DNA of 64,000 nt from Globodera rostochiensis (lineage: Eukaryota > Nematoda > Chromadorea > Rhabditida > Heteroderidae), in contig JAEVLN010000003.1 of NCBI GenBank assembly GCA_018350325.1, positions 4,416,745 through 4,480,744 on the forward strand, in the 5' to 3' direction. Positions within the stretch are counted from its first letter, which is position 1; every line of letters begins with the position of its first letter. The translations under genes were made by a program, and so were the position numbers. Shown here one piece after another: positions 32,495 through 42,779 of this stretch. The notes beneath the pieces are model-generated. The model was not told where the DNA came from, searched no databases, and saw only the letters and a list, made by a program, of their open reading frames with translations.

Positions 32495-33540
32495 TAGGGG
32501 GAGGAAAGTGCCATCTTATCACGAAATCTTCTAGTTGAGGTGTTTTGTAATATTCAAACCCTCATTACTTTCATATTTAAATTTCACTTTAAAAAATTTC
32601 CGCTGTTTAGGCATTTTCATACCTTTGATTTCTCCTCCAATGCTCCCGCCCCAACAACCACTTCTACTCCCGGCGACGATATTGCCACGGCTTTCGGGGC
32701 GCCGGGCGCTGACGAAAGGGCGGAGGGGACGGCGGCGGAGACGGGGGCCGGGGAGGCGGTGGCGGCGGCTGGTACAGCGGCGGCTGGTACGGCGGCGGCG
32801 GGGGTCGTGGTGGAGGCCCCCCTAGATTTTACATATTAAAAAACAAAAACAAAAAAAAACATACGATAAAAACGATGTTGAAAATAGTGAGCCAAATACA
32901 CAAACACCATCAGCAAAATCCAGACGGGCCACTTAAATCAAAAAGCCAATGAAATTAGTGATGCAAACATTTTCAGTAAAAAAAGCGCCTATAATTTTTT
33001 TAAATTTCCCGGTGCATCTTAAAGCTCAAAGGCGTCCTAATTTTGTTTTCGCTTGTGCAGAAAAATAATATCAGTTTGGTGGCATGAATTCAGTGATGTT
33101 TTGCAGAATTTCACTGAAAATTCATCGCAATTTCCGATTTTATTGTAAAAATGCTAAAAACAATTTTTTGGAAATTATTCGAATTCGCGGTTTGAAACCC
33201 GTCAAATGGAAGTCAGATTCGGATTTTACGACCCCGTAAACCTCTAGAGACCCGTTTGTTGAAAAAACAAATTTTAAACTGACATCCGATTTGGGTTCGG
33301 CGTCCATGACCGGGCATAGAAAAGTAAATCAGTTTTCGTTCCTTAAAAGACATTGGTAATTATAGGCGGTGTTCTTTTGGGTCATTGTTTTTGAAAAAAG
33401 CTCTCACTTAGTAGAAACATGTTTAACAAGGTTCAAGCGGTAAAGTTATAGACTGGAAGAAAAAGTCTTACAAATTAGGACAAGTCTAAACAAGATCGGC
33501 AAAAAGAAAAAAACGAATTAATTCTTTACGCAAAACATAA
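32495..33540. repeat. direct repeat, copy 2 (partner 27480-28030)
   Basis: Matches copy 1 at both ends. The extra internal part holds a GC-rich Pro/Gly tract and a membrane-segment exon described separately. Either copy 1 lost this part or it was inserted in copy 2. Confidence 0.8.
32645..32940 (-). CDS. possible single-pass membrane protein with Pro-rich tail (partial)
   Basis: On the minus strand an exon after a tttaag acceptor encodes a clear membrane segment (WPVWILLMVFVYLAHYFQHR), with donor GTATGT. A second open block after ATCTAG reads GGPPPRPPPPYQPPLYQPP and then PPF, RQRPAPRK and a stop. The reverse reading of the GC-rich tract is Gly-rich (GGWYSGGWYGGGG), so the strand is not certain. 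The membrane exon favours minus. No start exon was found. Confidence 0.4.
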
Positions 33541-34745
33541 CGCCAAAAACATTTGTTTTTTTTTTTGAGAATTGTCTTGGGGAGGGGGCAGGGTGCGCAT
33601 TTCAGAAAAAATCCGAAAATTATATACGTACAATGCTTTAAATTTAATAATTCGTTTTTTTAGGTTGGGCGCTTAGCTCAAGACGGGGACGTTCATCTCC
33701 ACACAATTAATTGCATGGCGAATACGCAAAAAAAAAATGATCGACCGATTTATTTGCAATTTTCTGAACGGCCAACACATTATTCACAAGGTTTGCAATT
33801 TTTTTAGGTTTTCGGGGCGTCATAAAAAAGCGTAAAAACGATTGTGCATTTGAGCAAATTGTTTGCTTTTCAGACAAAACAACTTTCAAAAAAGCTTATC
33901 TCCCCCCCCCCCCCCCATTTTTGAAAAAAATTTTTTTTTTTCAGAAATCGATAAAAAAGATGTATCTAGGAGTATTAAGAGGCGTAGAATTCGATTCTAA
34001 CCAGTGGCGTAGCCAGGTTGGGGAATCCCCCCCTTGAAATGAAATTTGAGAAAAAAAAAAGGGGGGGGGGCCTTTTGTTTTTCACTTTTACAATTTTTTG
34101 GCCAATTTTCTTTAAAAAAATGGAGTAAAAACGGAAAATTTTGCACCCGCTCAGTTCGCACCCAAACATTTTTACACATAAATAAATGAATTCAGCTCTA
34201 TTGCATCCAAGGCCGCCTTAGGCTAGGCCTAGGCCTAAGCTTAGGCTTAGGCTTAGGCTCCAAGCGCGTGGCGAGCGAAGCGAGCTGTAATAAGCTGTCA
34301 TACTTTTTCCGTTGTAATTTTATGCTTTTTGTATGATTTTGAGGCTAAAATTGATTTTGGAAAATTTTGAATTTTCGAAAAATTGTTCGATTCGGTCCGG
34401 GGTTTGAAACTGGGTAAAATAAATGTCAGAATCGTGATCAGCGACCCCGAAAACACCAGGAAACATGGCCTTCTTTTTGTACATTATTAGCGCTCTGTTA
34501 ACGCAAAAATGTGGAAAATTTTGCCGATTTTCTAAAAAAAAACGTTCTTTTCTTCGAAAATTTTTTTTTTTAGATTCGACACGTTCAAACTGTTCGTCAG
34601 ACGTTTTTGCATCAATGCATCAAAAACGAGTGCCCGGCTGTTCTTTCATGCGCTTGCACGGCGCCGTCGTCCAGTAAATTTTGGGAATTTGAGCCCGCAA
34701 ATTGATAAAAAAAGTCCCAATTCGAGTTGGGGTTTTTTCCTTTCT
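33540..34745. other. intergenic repeats
   Basis: No gene is seen. It holds a GGCGTAGAATTCGATTCTAAC repeat end at about 33,980, a GTGGCGTAGCCAGG repeat start at about 34,005, G- and C-runs, and a telomere-like tract (TTAGGC words, 34,205-34,260). Confidence 0.6.
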
Positions 34746-35433
34746 TCAGAGGTTCCGCAATTTTAGAACGCCCCCGCCGACGTTCTAAGCTGTTGGACGA
34801 TTACCGTAACAACCGTACTGCCAATCTTCAACTCGCCGATTTGGGCGACCACGTCCTGGAGTTTGCGCTGGACCCGTTTGGCTCGAGGTTAGAATTGAAT
34901 TGCTGGGGGGGGGAGAGCAAATGTCACGGTGAACGATTTGAACAGCCCGGGCTGGCACTTGTTAATCAAATCATTAGAGATCGGACATGGGCCGGGCCCG
35001 TACCCGTGTTTTTTGACACAGTTTATGGGATATTTTGAGGGAAACATCAAGGATTTACAACGACATTGCAAATTTCTTTTAAATCACTTCCGATGAACAT
35101 CAATTGTGGAGGAAACAATTTCTTAAAAGTTTTTCTGATTTTTTTACAAATATTTTAGGTCGTCATTTACAACTTTTGGAATTTTAATTTTGGTTGGACC
35201 AAATCACCGATTATTTTAAAAATGTAATTTTGGCAATTGAATAGGTAATACATAATAATTCGATCGGCAAAATTTTTTGCCCTTTTTCTTAACGAAAATG
35301 TTTAAATTTTTCCTAATGGCGCATTTCGATGGGATTGTTGAAAATGTCTATAATAAATATATTTAAGTAATTTTTTTTAATATTTTATTGTGTGTTTTGT
35401 TGACAAAATACTTCAAATTTCAATATCTGAGCA

Positions 35434-36029
35434 CAGGGCCGTAACCAGAAAAAAATTTCGGGGGGGGGGGGGGCCAAGCCAAAAAAGTCGATTCTTAGGG
35501 GTGCATTTTTGAGTTTTATTGCATTTTTCTTAATCAATTTTTTGCTAAAAAAGTTCAATTTTTAGGCGTGTATTTTGGTTTATTGCATTTTTCTTCATTT
35601 TTGTTGAAAAATTACTAAAAATTTCAAAAATTTTGTCGATTCTCAAATTTTTCAAAAAATGCAAATTTTTTTGCGAATTCTGCTTGTTTTGGGGGCGCGG
35701 GTGGGTCGGCGGTGCCGATAGGCGCCGCCGGGAAAAATTTCGAATTTTTGACTCAATTTATTAAGGGATTTTCAACCAAATTTAAAAAAAATCGGCACTT
35801 TTTTGAAGTTTTTTAGAAATAGGAGGGGGTCGGCGGTGCCGATAGGTGCCGCCGAGAAAATTTTTTTGATCTTTGATGACAATTTGTTAAGAAAATTAGT
35901 CACAAAAAATGTAAAAGTTCAAAACAATAGGGTCCCCCCTCTTGTTTTTTTTTCCTCAAAAAATATTTTGGGGGGGGGGGCCGGGCCCCCTTGGGCCCCC
36001 CCCCCCCCCCCCCCCTAGTTACGGGCCTG
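35434..36029. mobile_element. hAT-like MITE, 596 bp, perfect 8-bp duplication
   Basis: Left end CAGGGCCGTAACCAG, right end CTAGTTACGGGCCTG. A perfect 8-bp direct repeat TCTGAGCA lies at 35426-35433 and 36030-36037. The inside has long G- and C-runs near each end and two copies of a GGGTCGGCGGTGCCGATAGG block. It sits in an intron of the PUF copy. It has no transposase. Confidence 0.9.
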
Positions 36030-36853
36030 TCTGAGCATGATTTTTTTTTTCAAAAAAAAAACCCGTGTCCGTGTGTCTTGAAAATTCCTATCTTTACAAT
36101 TCTTACCGTTTTCGTACAAAAACAAAGAATGCTGCATATTGTTGATTGAATATAATATAGATTTTAAGTAACATTTGGTGCCAGGTTCATCGAGCAAAAG
36201 TTGGCATGTGCCAGTCCGACGGAGAAGGCTCAGCTGCTAAAGGCACTCCATGGCCGCCTCTTGATAATATCCATGAAATTGCACGGCTGCGCAGTGATCA
36301 AAGCCGTGTTGAAATCGGTGGACAAAGCGTCACAAATTGAGGCAAATAATTAAATACATTTTTTGAGGGATTTACCCCTAATTCATTTAAATTTAAATTA
36401 AATACAATATTCTTGCTTATAAAAAGATGATCGAAGAACTGAGGCCGGCGCCGCGTGCGTGTGTGATCAAATGCATCAAAGATCATTATGGAAGCAAATT
36501 CATGGACACGGTGAGCGAGCCACGTTAAATACCTATTAAGTCTCTTAATCAGAGGCTCCCAAACCTCATTTTGTGGCTTTTTGAATTTTTTTGCTAATTT
36601 TTTTTTTGTTTATTGTTAATTTTCTGTGAATTGTTAAATAAAATAAAAATCTGGGTTGTTGTACCTTATGCTATTCTCCCATAGAGCATATTTGCTGCTA
36701 CTCCCTCAAGGATTTTAAGAAAATCGAAGGGTTGGCGGATCCGGCCGCGGTTTTTTGCATCCGAAAATTAGCTTGGCCATTAGATGGCATTATGACACCC
36801 TGGATCCATTCCCGTTAAACCGGTTTAAAACCGGAAAAACGTTTCATTCCCAC

Positions 36854-37125
36854 TAGAGATGGGATTTTAAGCAGGCGTGTGCACGGATATCCGGATACGG
36901 GCGGATAACGGATATGAGTTGAGGACGGACGAACACGGATACTGTGCACACCCCTGATTTTTAGCGTTTAACCTATTTTTTTTGCGGGTAGGGTTTGACG
37001 AGAGAAGCCCAGAAAAAGATTTTTGAATTAGAACGACCTTTTAGTCCCTATAAATCCTTTTTGAGAATAAATCCCTACCTATTTTGCCGTTTTTGCGTTT
37101 TTAGTCCCTAAAAATCCCATCTCTA
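36854..37125. mobile_element. TAGAGATGGGATTTT MITE, hosting a nested element
   Basis: Left end TAGAGATGGGATTTT, right end AAAATCCCATCTCTA, with TTTAGTCCCTA words inside. A second element interrupts the left arm at 36872. The flanks ATTCCCAC and GTCCCCGC are a possible 8-bp duplication with three differences. A related single end (TAGTCCCTAAAAATCC...CTCTA) is at about 26,710-26,737. Confidence 0.75.
36872..36956. mobile_element. 85-bp nested MITE of GGATAC words
   Basis: Ends CAGGCGTGTGCAC and GTGCACACCCCTG. Flanked by ATTTTAAG (36864-36871) and ATTTTTAG (36957-36964), an 8-bp duplication with one difference. The interior is GGATATCCGGATACGG-type words only. Confidence 0.8.
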
Positions 37126-38589
37126 GTCCCCGCTGTTTCGTACCCCGGTACATTTCGCGGGTGCACTTCATTTCCTCCTCCCCCCCCCCCCCCCCGAATG
37201 ATTAACAATGCTGACACATTTATCCGACAAACTAAAGCTAATAAAATGGTTATGCATTAAATTCTGTACAATAAGGCATTTCTTAATTTATTTTTCCTTT
37301 TCAAATTTTTTGTTTCCCGAATTTTGCAACATTCGTAATTTTTTAATTCAAATAATTTTCACGTCGATGCCTGTAGGCGCCGTCGGACCCCTCCCCGTAT
37401 TTTAAAATTTTTTTTTAACAAATTAAATTTCAAAACGGTGGCGCCGGTCGGGGGGGGGGGGAAACGACTCGGGGGGGGGGGGGGGACGAGCTGTTCCGAC
37501 ATTCGCACCCAAACATTTGTCACATAAACAAACGCTACCAGAACTTCTCACTAATTATAGGTGACCTGCTGGTAGTATAATTGCTAGGCTCAGATTTATA
37601 TGTTTTTACGCCTTTTGCTTGAGAAGCTCCAAAAGCATTTCTCCGAAAAATATTTGAATTTGAGTGACTTTTTGGTGCATATAAAATTTTTTTGAGGGTG
37701 TTTGGAAAATAAAAGCATATTTTGGAATTTCCCGAAAATTTTTTCAGATATTTGAACTCATCGAACCAGAACGGCTTCAGTTTGTTGTTGATGCCATAAT
37801 CAACAGTCCGCCGAATGCTGTACCATTTTATAAGCCTCGAAAAGCATCTTCTGTCGTCCCATCCCAAAGGCTGTCGCTCTGTCCCTCCATGAGTACGGTA
37901 GTCGGGTGATCCGTCGCGTGCTTGAACACTGTACGGAGCAGCAAAAGCGTCCCGTGTTGGAACAAATACATGCCAATGTGCTTACCTTGGTCGCGGCCCC
38001 GGTGGGTTGGGACGGGAGTCAGGAATACGTATATGCGCAATTTATCGAGACTTGTGACTGAGACCCAAAAAAAAGCCGAGACTTTCTCGAGTGCCGAGAC
38101 TGATCGATACTTTTTTTCAAAAATTATATATTAACCATTTTTGTTTGGCAACTACGTGATCCAACATGTGATTGAGTATGGATTGCCCGAGGACCGAAGG
38201 CGCATTGTGCGCTGTCTGCGAGGCGACATTGTGAAGAACGCGCAGCCGGAATATATTTGCGGCGTAATCGATAAATGTTTGGTTTTTGGGGCAAAGAAGC
38301 AGAAAAAGGCGCTGATCAATGAACTTTGTGTGGAGTAAGTTTTCTTTACTGATTTCAATCACCCGCCCCCCCCCCGCCTAAATTTTGGTTGTTTTTTTTT
38401 GTTCAGCTACGGCGCTGGCAACCCGCTGCTGTTGAGACTGGCGAAGCATTCGTTCGCCAATTTTGTTGTGCGAAAAATGATACGCTTTGCGGACTCTGCG
38501 CTTCGTAACAAAATGATGTTCGCCATCAAAGAACACATTCCGACACTGCGCAGCTTAGCAAACGGCAAATACGTCATCAGTGAGTTTTG

Positions 38590-39080
38590 TGCTCGCTTTT
38601 CTACAACTTTAGCATTTTCATCGAAAGTTTTCATGGTCCTAGTTCAATTGTGTTACCTCAATTTACCGAAATCTCGATGATTTTGTTTTTTTTTGCGTGC
38701 TGGAATTGATTCATTTGGCCATCGGCGAATTCGGTATGCGCCAGGGTTCGATGACGCCACCACGACAAGTTGGCACGGAAAATAGCAATTTCCAACTAAG
38801 CTATAACTTTTTTTTGAAAAGTCGAATCGATTGCTTTAGTTTGATCAAAGCGTAAACATACTGAGAGCTTCTAAATGATATTGATTTTGTTTGTTTTGCT
38901 TTCCTAATGACTGAGTTATGACTGATCGCGCCGAAATGAGCGGACCCGCCAGGGCTGCTGATATCGGCTTAGAATTCCATACGGTGCACGAGATACGGCC
39001 AAAAAACATTTATAATAGGCCTAATTTTTATACGATTTTTTGGAACATGTTGGACCCCTTTTTGCAAAATTAATAATTTT
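38590..39080. other. gap between PUF copies 1 and 2
   Basis: No exon is seen. The part from about 38,780 to 38,960 shares 'cataacttt...gagctt' style text with other repeats and ends with a GACTGATCGCGCC motif also found at 61,815. Confidence 0.45.
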
Positions 39081-39084
39081 TGAA

Positions 39085-39630
39085 TAATTTTTCGAACACG
39101 TGATTGAGCATGGAGTGCCCGAAGACCGGGAGCGGATTGTCCGCAGTCTGCACAAGAATGTGCTCTCTTTGGTGACGGATCCGTATGGCTGCTTCGTGAT
39201 CGAACATGTGATTGAGCATGGACTGCCCGAAGACCGGGAGCTCATTGTGCGCAGTCTGCAGGGCAACATTATTATGAAGAACGCACATCACAAAGGCTTC
39301 TGCAACGTAATCCACAAGTGTCTGATTTTTGGGACGATGGAGCAGAAAGATGCGCTGATCGACGAAGTTTGTGTGGAGTGAGTTTTTTTCCGAAAACCCA
39401 AAAACTACATTTTTAACGTTTTTTTGTTCAGCAACGGCTCTGGCAGCCCGCCTTTGTTGGAAATGATAAAGCATCCATTTGGCAACAACGTTGTGCAGAA
39501 AATGATGGACGTTGCGGACTCTGCGCGTCGTCTGAAAATGATGTTCGCCATCAAAACTTCTCAGCTAAAAACACGGAAAATCGATCATCAGAGTGGGCAA
39601 TTTTTAAAATACGAAATTTTACGATAGGAT
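39085..39630 (+). pseudogene. PUF gene fragment, copy 2 (C-terminal repeats)
   Basis: Two exons: about 39,091-39,381 (HVIEHGVPEDRERIVRSLHK, DPYGCFVIEHVIEHG, CNVIHKCLIFG) and 39,432-39,627 (HPFGNNVVQKMMDVADSARR, then TSQLKTRKID and a stop). It corresponds to the last four or so repeats of copy 1, in the same order. No N-terminal half lies before it, so it looks like a partial tandem duplication. Confidence 0.75.
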
Positions 39631-39647
39631 CAATACACAGACAACCT

Positions 39648-40075
39648 TGCTGGTATGCACCAGGGATGTTTTTTTGGTATCCTGTTACATCCCTGGTATC
39701 GAAACGGGCCAACTCCGTCTGAAGAACGTTTAGCAGCTCATAACTTTTTTCAAGCCTGACCAATCTTTATAATCTATATATCATTTGAAAGGCCGTAATA
39801 AGAAGAAGCTATGTGTAGGCATTCAAAAAGAATTGGATAAAATTGAACAAAGTTATGACCAGAAAATAATGAAAAAGTCCGATTTTTACACTTTTGCATT
39901 TATAACTTTTTAATAGAGCTTAGAACCGGCTCGATGTTGCTGATACATATCTTCTAATCATTTAGAGCTTTCGAATGATATATAGATTATGAAGATTGGT
40001 CAGTCTTACAATAAGATATGAGCTGCTAAACGTTCCTCAGACGGAGTTGACCCCTACTCCCTGGTATGCCCTTGG
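39648..40075. repeat. foldback element
   Basis: The left arm (AACTCCGTCTGAAGAACG, TTTAGCAGCTCATAACTT, GACCAATCTTTATAATC) returns in inverse order in the right arm (GATTATGAAGATTGGTC, GAGCTGCTAAACGTTC, CAGACGGAGTTGACC). The outer ends carry CAGGGATGT...ACATCCCTGG and TCCCTGGTATGC. It is close in style to the foldback at 15,960. Confidence 0.8.
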
Positions 40076-40079
40076 GGTA

Positions 40080-41415
40080 GTTCTTTACCATTTTGTGTTG
40101 ATCATTTGTTTTATTTTAATGTTTTACAAGTTTCAGTGCTGTTCAAGCACAGCAAAGGGGCGGCACAGTCGCGACAAAAGGGAGGGGGAAGCCGAGAATA
40201 ACGAACGGATAATGGACACAATCTTGGCGATTGAAATAATTTATTTTTTGCTCCTTTGATCTCGTGTTGGCATTATTCTTTTTTTCTTAATTTGACCTCC
40301 GTCTTTCAAAATGTTACAATTAATAATATATTTGGTAGAAAAAGAATTTTGGTCTTCAATCTAAAATTTAGTCATAATTTTGTATTCTGATAATATTGCG
40401 AGTTTGTCTTGACGCAGGCAGTAACAAATCAACTTTTACATTTTTTGGCTAAGAAAATTGTTATTAAATTTAAAATATTAGTATGTAGGTATCATTATTT
40501 ACCATTTTCAAAAAATCCTCATCAATTTCCAAAAAGCCAAAAAAACGTACAGTCATGGTCATATGTTTGGGGGAAAAGAATCCCTAAGGGCTTGGAAAAA
40601 TTTTTCTGAAAAAAACCATTATGAGGTATAAGTTGCCCACAAAATTCTCTACAAAACCCAAAAAGCCGCTAAGCTCTAACTCGTTTCTCAGATGAGCTAA
40701 TGGTGCTTTGCTGAGGACGGAACTCGTTGGGTAAATCAACGACTGAGTTCTTTTGTACAAAAATTGTTAGAGGAAGATGGATGTGGGCGGATAGATTAGC
40801 CGATTTTCATGCGGCGCCAGCAGATGGCATTCGTGGCCCTCATCAAATTCGAAAAGGGAGTCAAGACAACAATTTGACTGCTCTTCTAGCGGATTTTAAC
40901 AACCGCAAACAGCTTGCCTACCTCCGCGCTGTTTCCTTCCATTTGCATTTCTACAAAATTAAACAAGCACAAATCTCTCTATTCCATTTAACAATTTGTT
41001 TTTAAAAAATCTAGTCACTGTCGAAATTACCTTTTGTCGAAAGTACTCACTGTCGGAAGTGGTGAAAAACGATAAAATAAAAAAAAATAGTTCACTGTCG
41101 AAATTATCCACTGTCGAAAATGACCACTGTCGAATATTACTGTCGAAATTACCCACTGTCGGAATTACCGGACACGAATTCTGCACCATTGCCAATTCAA
41201 GCATTACTTGTTTTTCCTTATTTTTGCGCTTATAGCGATCCCTACAAGTTAAATGTGATCTTCGCGCAGGGATCTCAAATTGCTTAATGGCAAATGCCAT
41301 TATTTTGAAAATTTGCCATTACATTATTTTGCCACTTCTTGGAACTTTCGGGAAAATTGGTCAAAATTTGTAGAAATTTTTTATTTAAATTGTCTGAAGT
41401 TGTTATGTATTTGAT
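40080..41415. other. intergenic, repeat-like
   Basis: No recognisable gene. At 41,020-41,170 a short array of CACTGTCGAAATTA-type words (about seven imperfect copies) is visible. Confidence 0.55.
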
Positions 41416-41419
41416 GCAC

Positions 41420-41735
41420 GGCCGGAATTTACAGAAACCAAAGAATGGTATAAAATGGAAGCACAGACAACAGAAGTTGAAAATAAGTCAACTGATCAGG
41501 TCATTTAGGAAAAAGTTTTCTGATCAATATGAAAATTTTTAATAAAAAAATAAGAGAAAGATTTGGTGAAATGTTTGATGAGAATTGGGACAAAGACGGC
41601 AATGAATTGATTGAAGAATCTGATCAAAATGAGTATTTATAAACAGCAAAATGAGTCCAATGAATGTGAAATAATTGAGTCTGATAAGCACAAACGTAAA
41701 ATTTCCTAAAAATTCCGAAAAATGAAAAAAGATTT
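41420..41735 (+). repeat. decayed copy of the 26.1-26.4 kb sequence
   Basis: KEWYKMEAQTTEVENKS and FDENWDKDGN-type text is readable but with stops and frame changes. It is the inverse partner of 26110-26430. Confidence 0.65.
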
Positions 41736-42049
41736 TATGAAAAACAAAAAATTCCAATAATAAACGGGTTCAAATTGAGATAAAATATCAAATGTTTTGG
41801 GTGTTAGTCGCTCAACAATTTAAATTGGGTCTAAGTCAAGAAAAGTTTTCTGAGGTCAAAAAACGTAAAATTTTGAAACAATTTGATAAGATAAAAAGCA
41901 AATATAAGCAGGCCAAATTCAAAAAACATTTCACTAAAACTTAATAAATTGCAAAAAAAATAATTCGTTTACAGTAAGTGCAGTAGAGTTGATGTCAAAA
42001 GAACAACCCCACTCGATGTGCACAATATGCCCATTGCCTAATATTTCAC

Positions 42050-42760
42050 TTATTGAAATTTCGGGTCGAGATTCCCGAGATTCACTCCCGGGCGCTTTAT
42101 TTGTTGACCTTTAGCACAAGTGGCCTCGAAGCAATAATGGTCATCGTCCCGACATTCTTTGCTCTTCATTTCTCCAATTCCGTCCGCGCCCTTTTTCACA
42201 TAAAGACATTGAAGCCCTGCACAATTAAGCCCAATTAATTAATTTAATGGGCCCAGCCCTTTGCGCACCTTTTGACACTGGCGGGCGTTTGATGTTTTTG
42301 TTGGAGGACAATTTGTCCCATCTTCTCCTAACTCATTTCGGCATTCAACGCCCACCAACTGCGAGTCCGGCACATTTTTATACCACCGTTTTTCATTCTT
42401 TCAGCCCAGTAGTCACCACGCTGATCCCCTAAATTCCCGCTGCAATAAATGAATTCAGATTTGTTTTGAATTATTTGTGAGGTTGGATTTATTTGGATAA
42501 AAATATGTCAAATATGCATAAAACATGGACAATAATAAATCATTAATTTGAAATTTGATCCCAATTAAATGTTAAAAATCAAATAAAATTTGCCAACTTT
42601 TGTACACAATTCCTGGGCCCAGACAAACGCCTGGCTTCTCCTTTTTTCCATTCCAGCAGACCTTAAAAATTAAAAAATAAACAATTTAAAAAACATTTTA
42701 ATTGTATTACCATCACAATAATCAAGGCGGCCAGCTACAACTCCTTCCATGTTAGAAATG
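42050..42760 (-). CDS. probable Cys-rich secreted protein (model incomplete)
   Basis: The last exon, 42050-42216, encodes LQCLYVKKGADGIGEM, ECRDDDHYCFEATCAKGQ and a stop. The exon before it (about 42,260-42,400) encodes VPDSQLVGVECRNELGEDG, TNCPPTK and RQCQ. A further block near 42,600-42,665 reads VCWNGKKEKPGVCLGPG, and a hydrophobic stretch (LAALIIVM) near 42,710-42,740 could be part of a signal peptide. The even Cys spacing suggests a disulfide-bonded extracellular protein. Donor phases between the last two exons are not settled and the start is not seen. Family unknown. Confidence 0.45.
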
Positions 42761-42779
42761 TTTGCAAAATAATAAAGAA

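Larger units (their letters stand above)
34750..38590 (+). pseudogene. PUF (Pumilio) family gene, copy 1, disrupted
   Basis: PUF proteins bind mRNA 3'UTRs through eight three-helix repeats. Exons: 34750-34887 (NLQLADLGDHVLEFALDPFG, ending SR), 36185-36341 (FIEQKLACASPTEKAQLLKA, HGCAVIKAVLKS), 36427-36510 (CVIKCIKDHYGSKFMDT), then 37748 on (FELIEPERLQFVVDAI; EYGSRVIRRVLEHCTEQQ), 38,145-38,335 (GNYVIQHVIEYGLPEDRRR) and 38406-38580 (FANFVVRKMIRFADSALRNK; NGKYVIS). The 36341/36427 intron has a GC donor (GAG|GCAAAT). One base is missing near 37,862 relative to copy 3, shifting the frame. A 140-bp insertion at about 38,000-38,143 splits one repeat. The introns carry MITEs. Confidence 0.8.

Noticed and set aside
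32535..32840. Plus-strand Gly-rich selenoprotein K-like tail (GGWYGGG)
   Set aside because: The minus strand has a membrane exon with proper splice sites beside it; Gly-rich reading is the mirror of a Pro-rich one. Kept only as an alternative.
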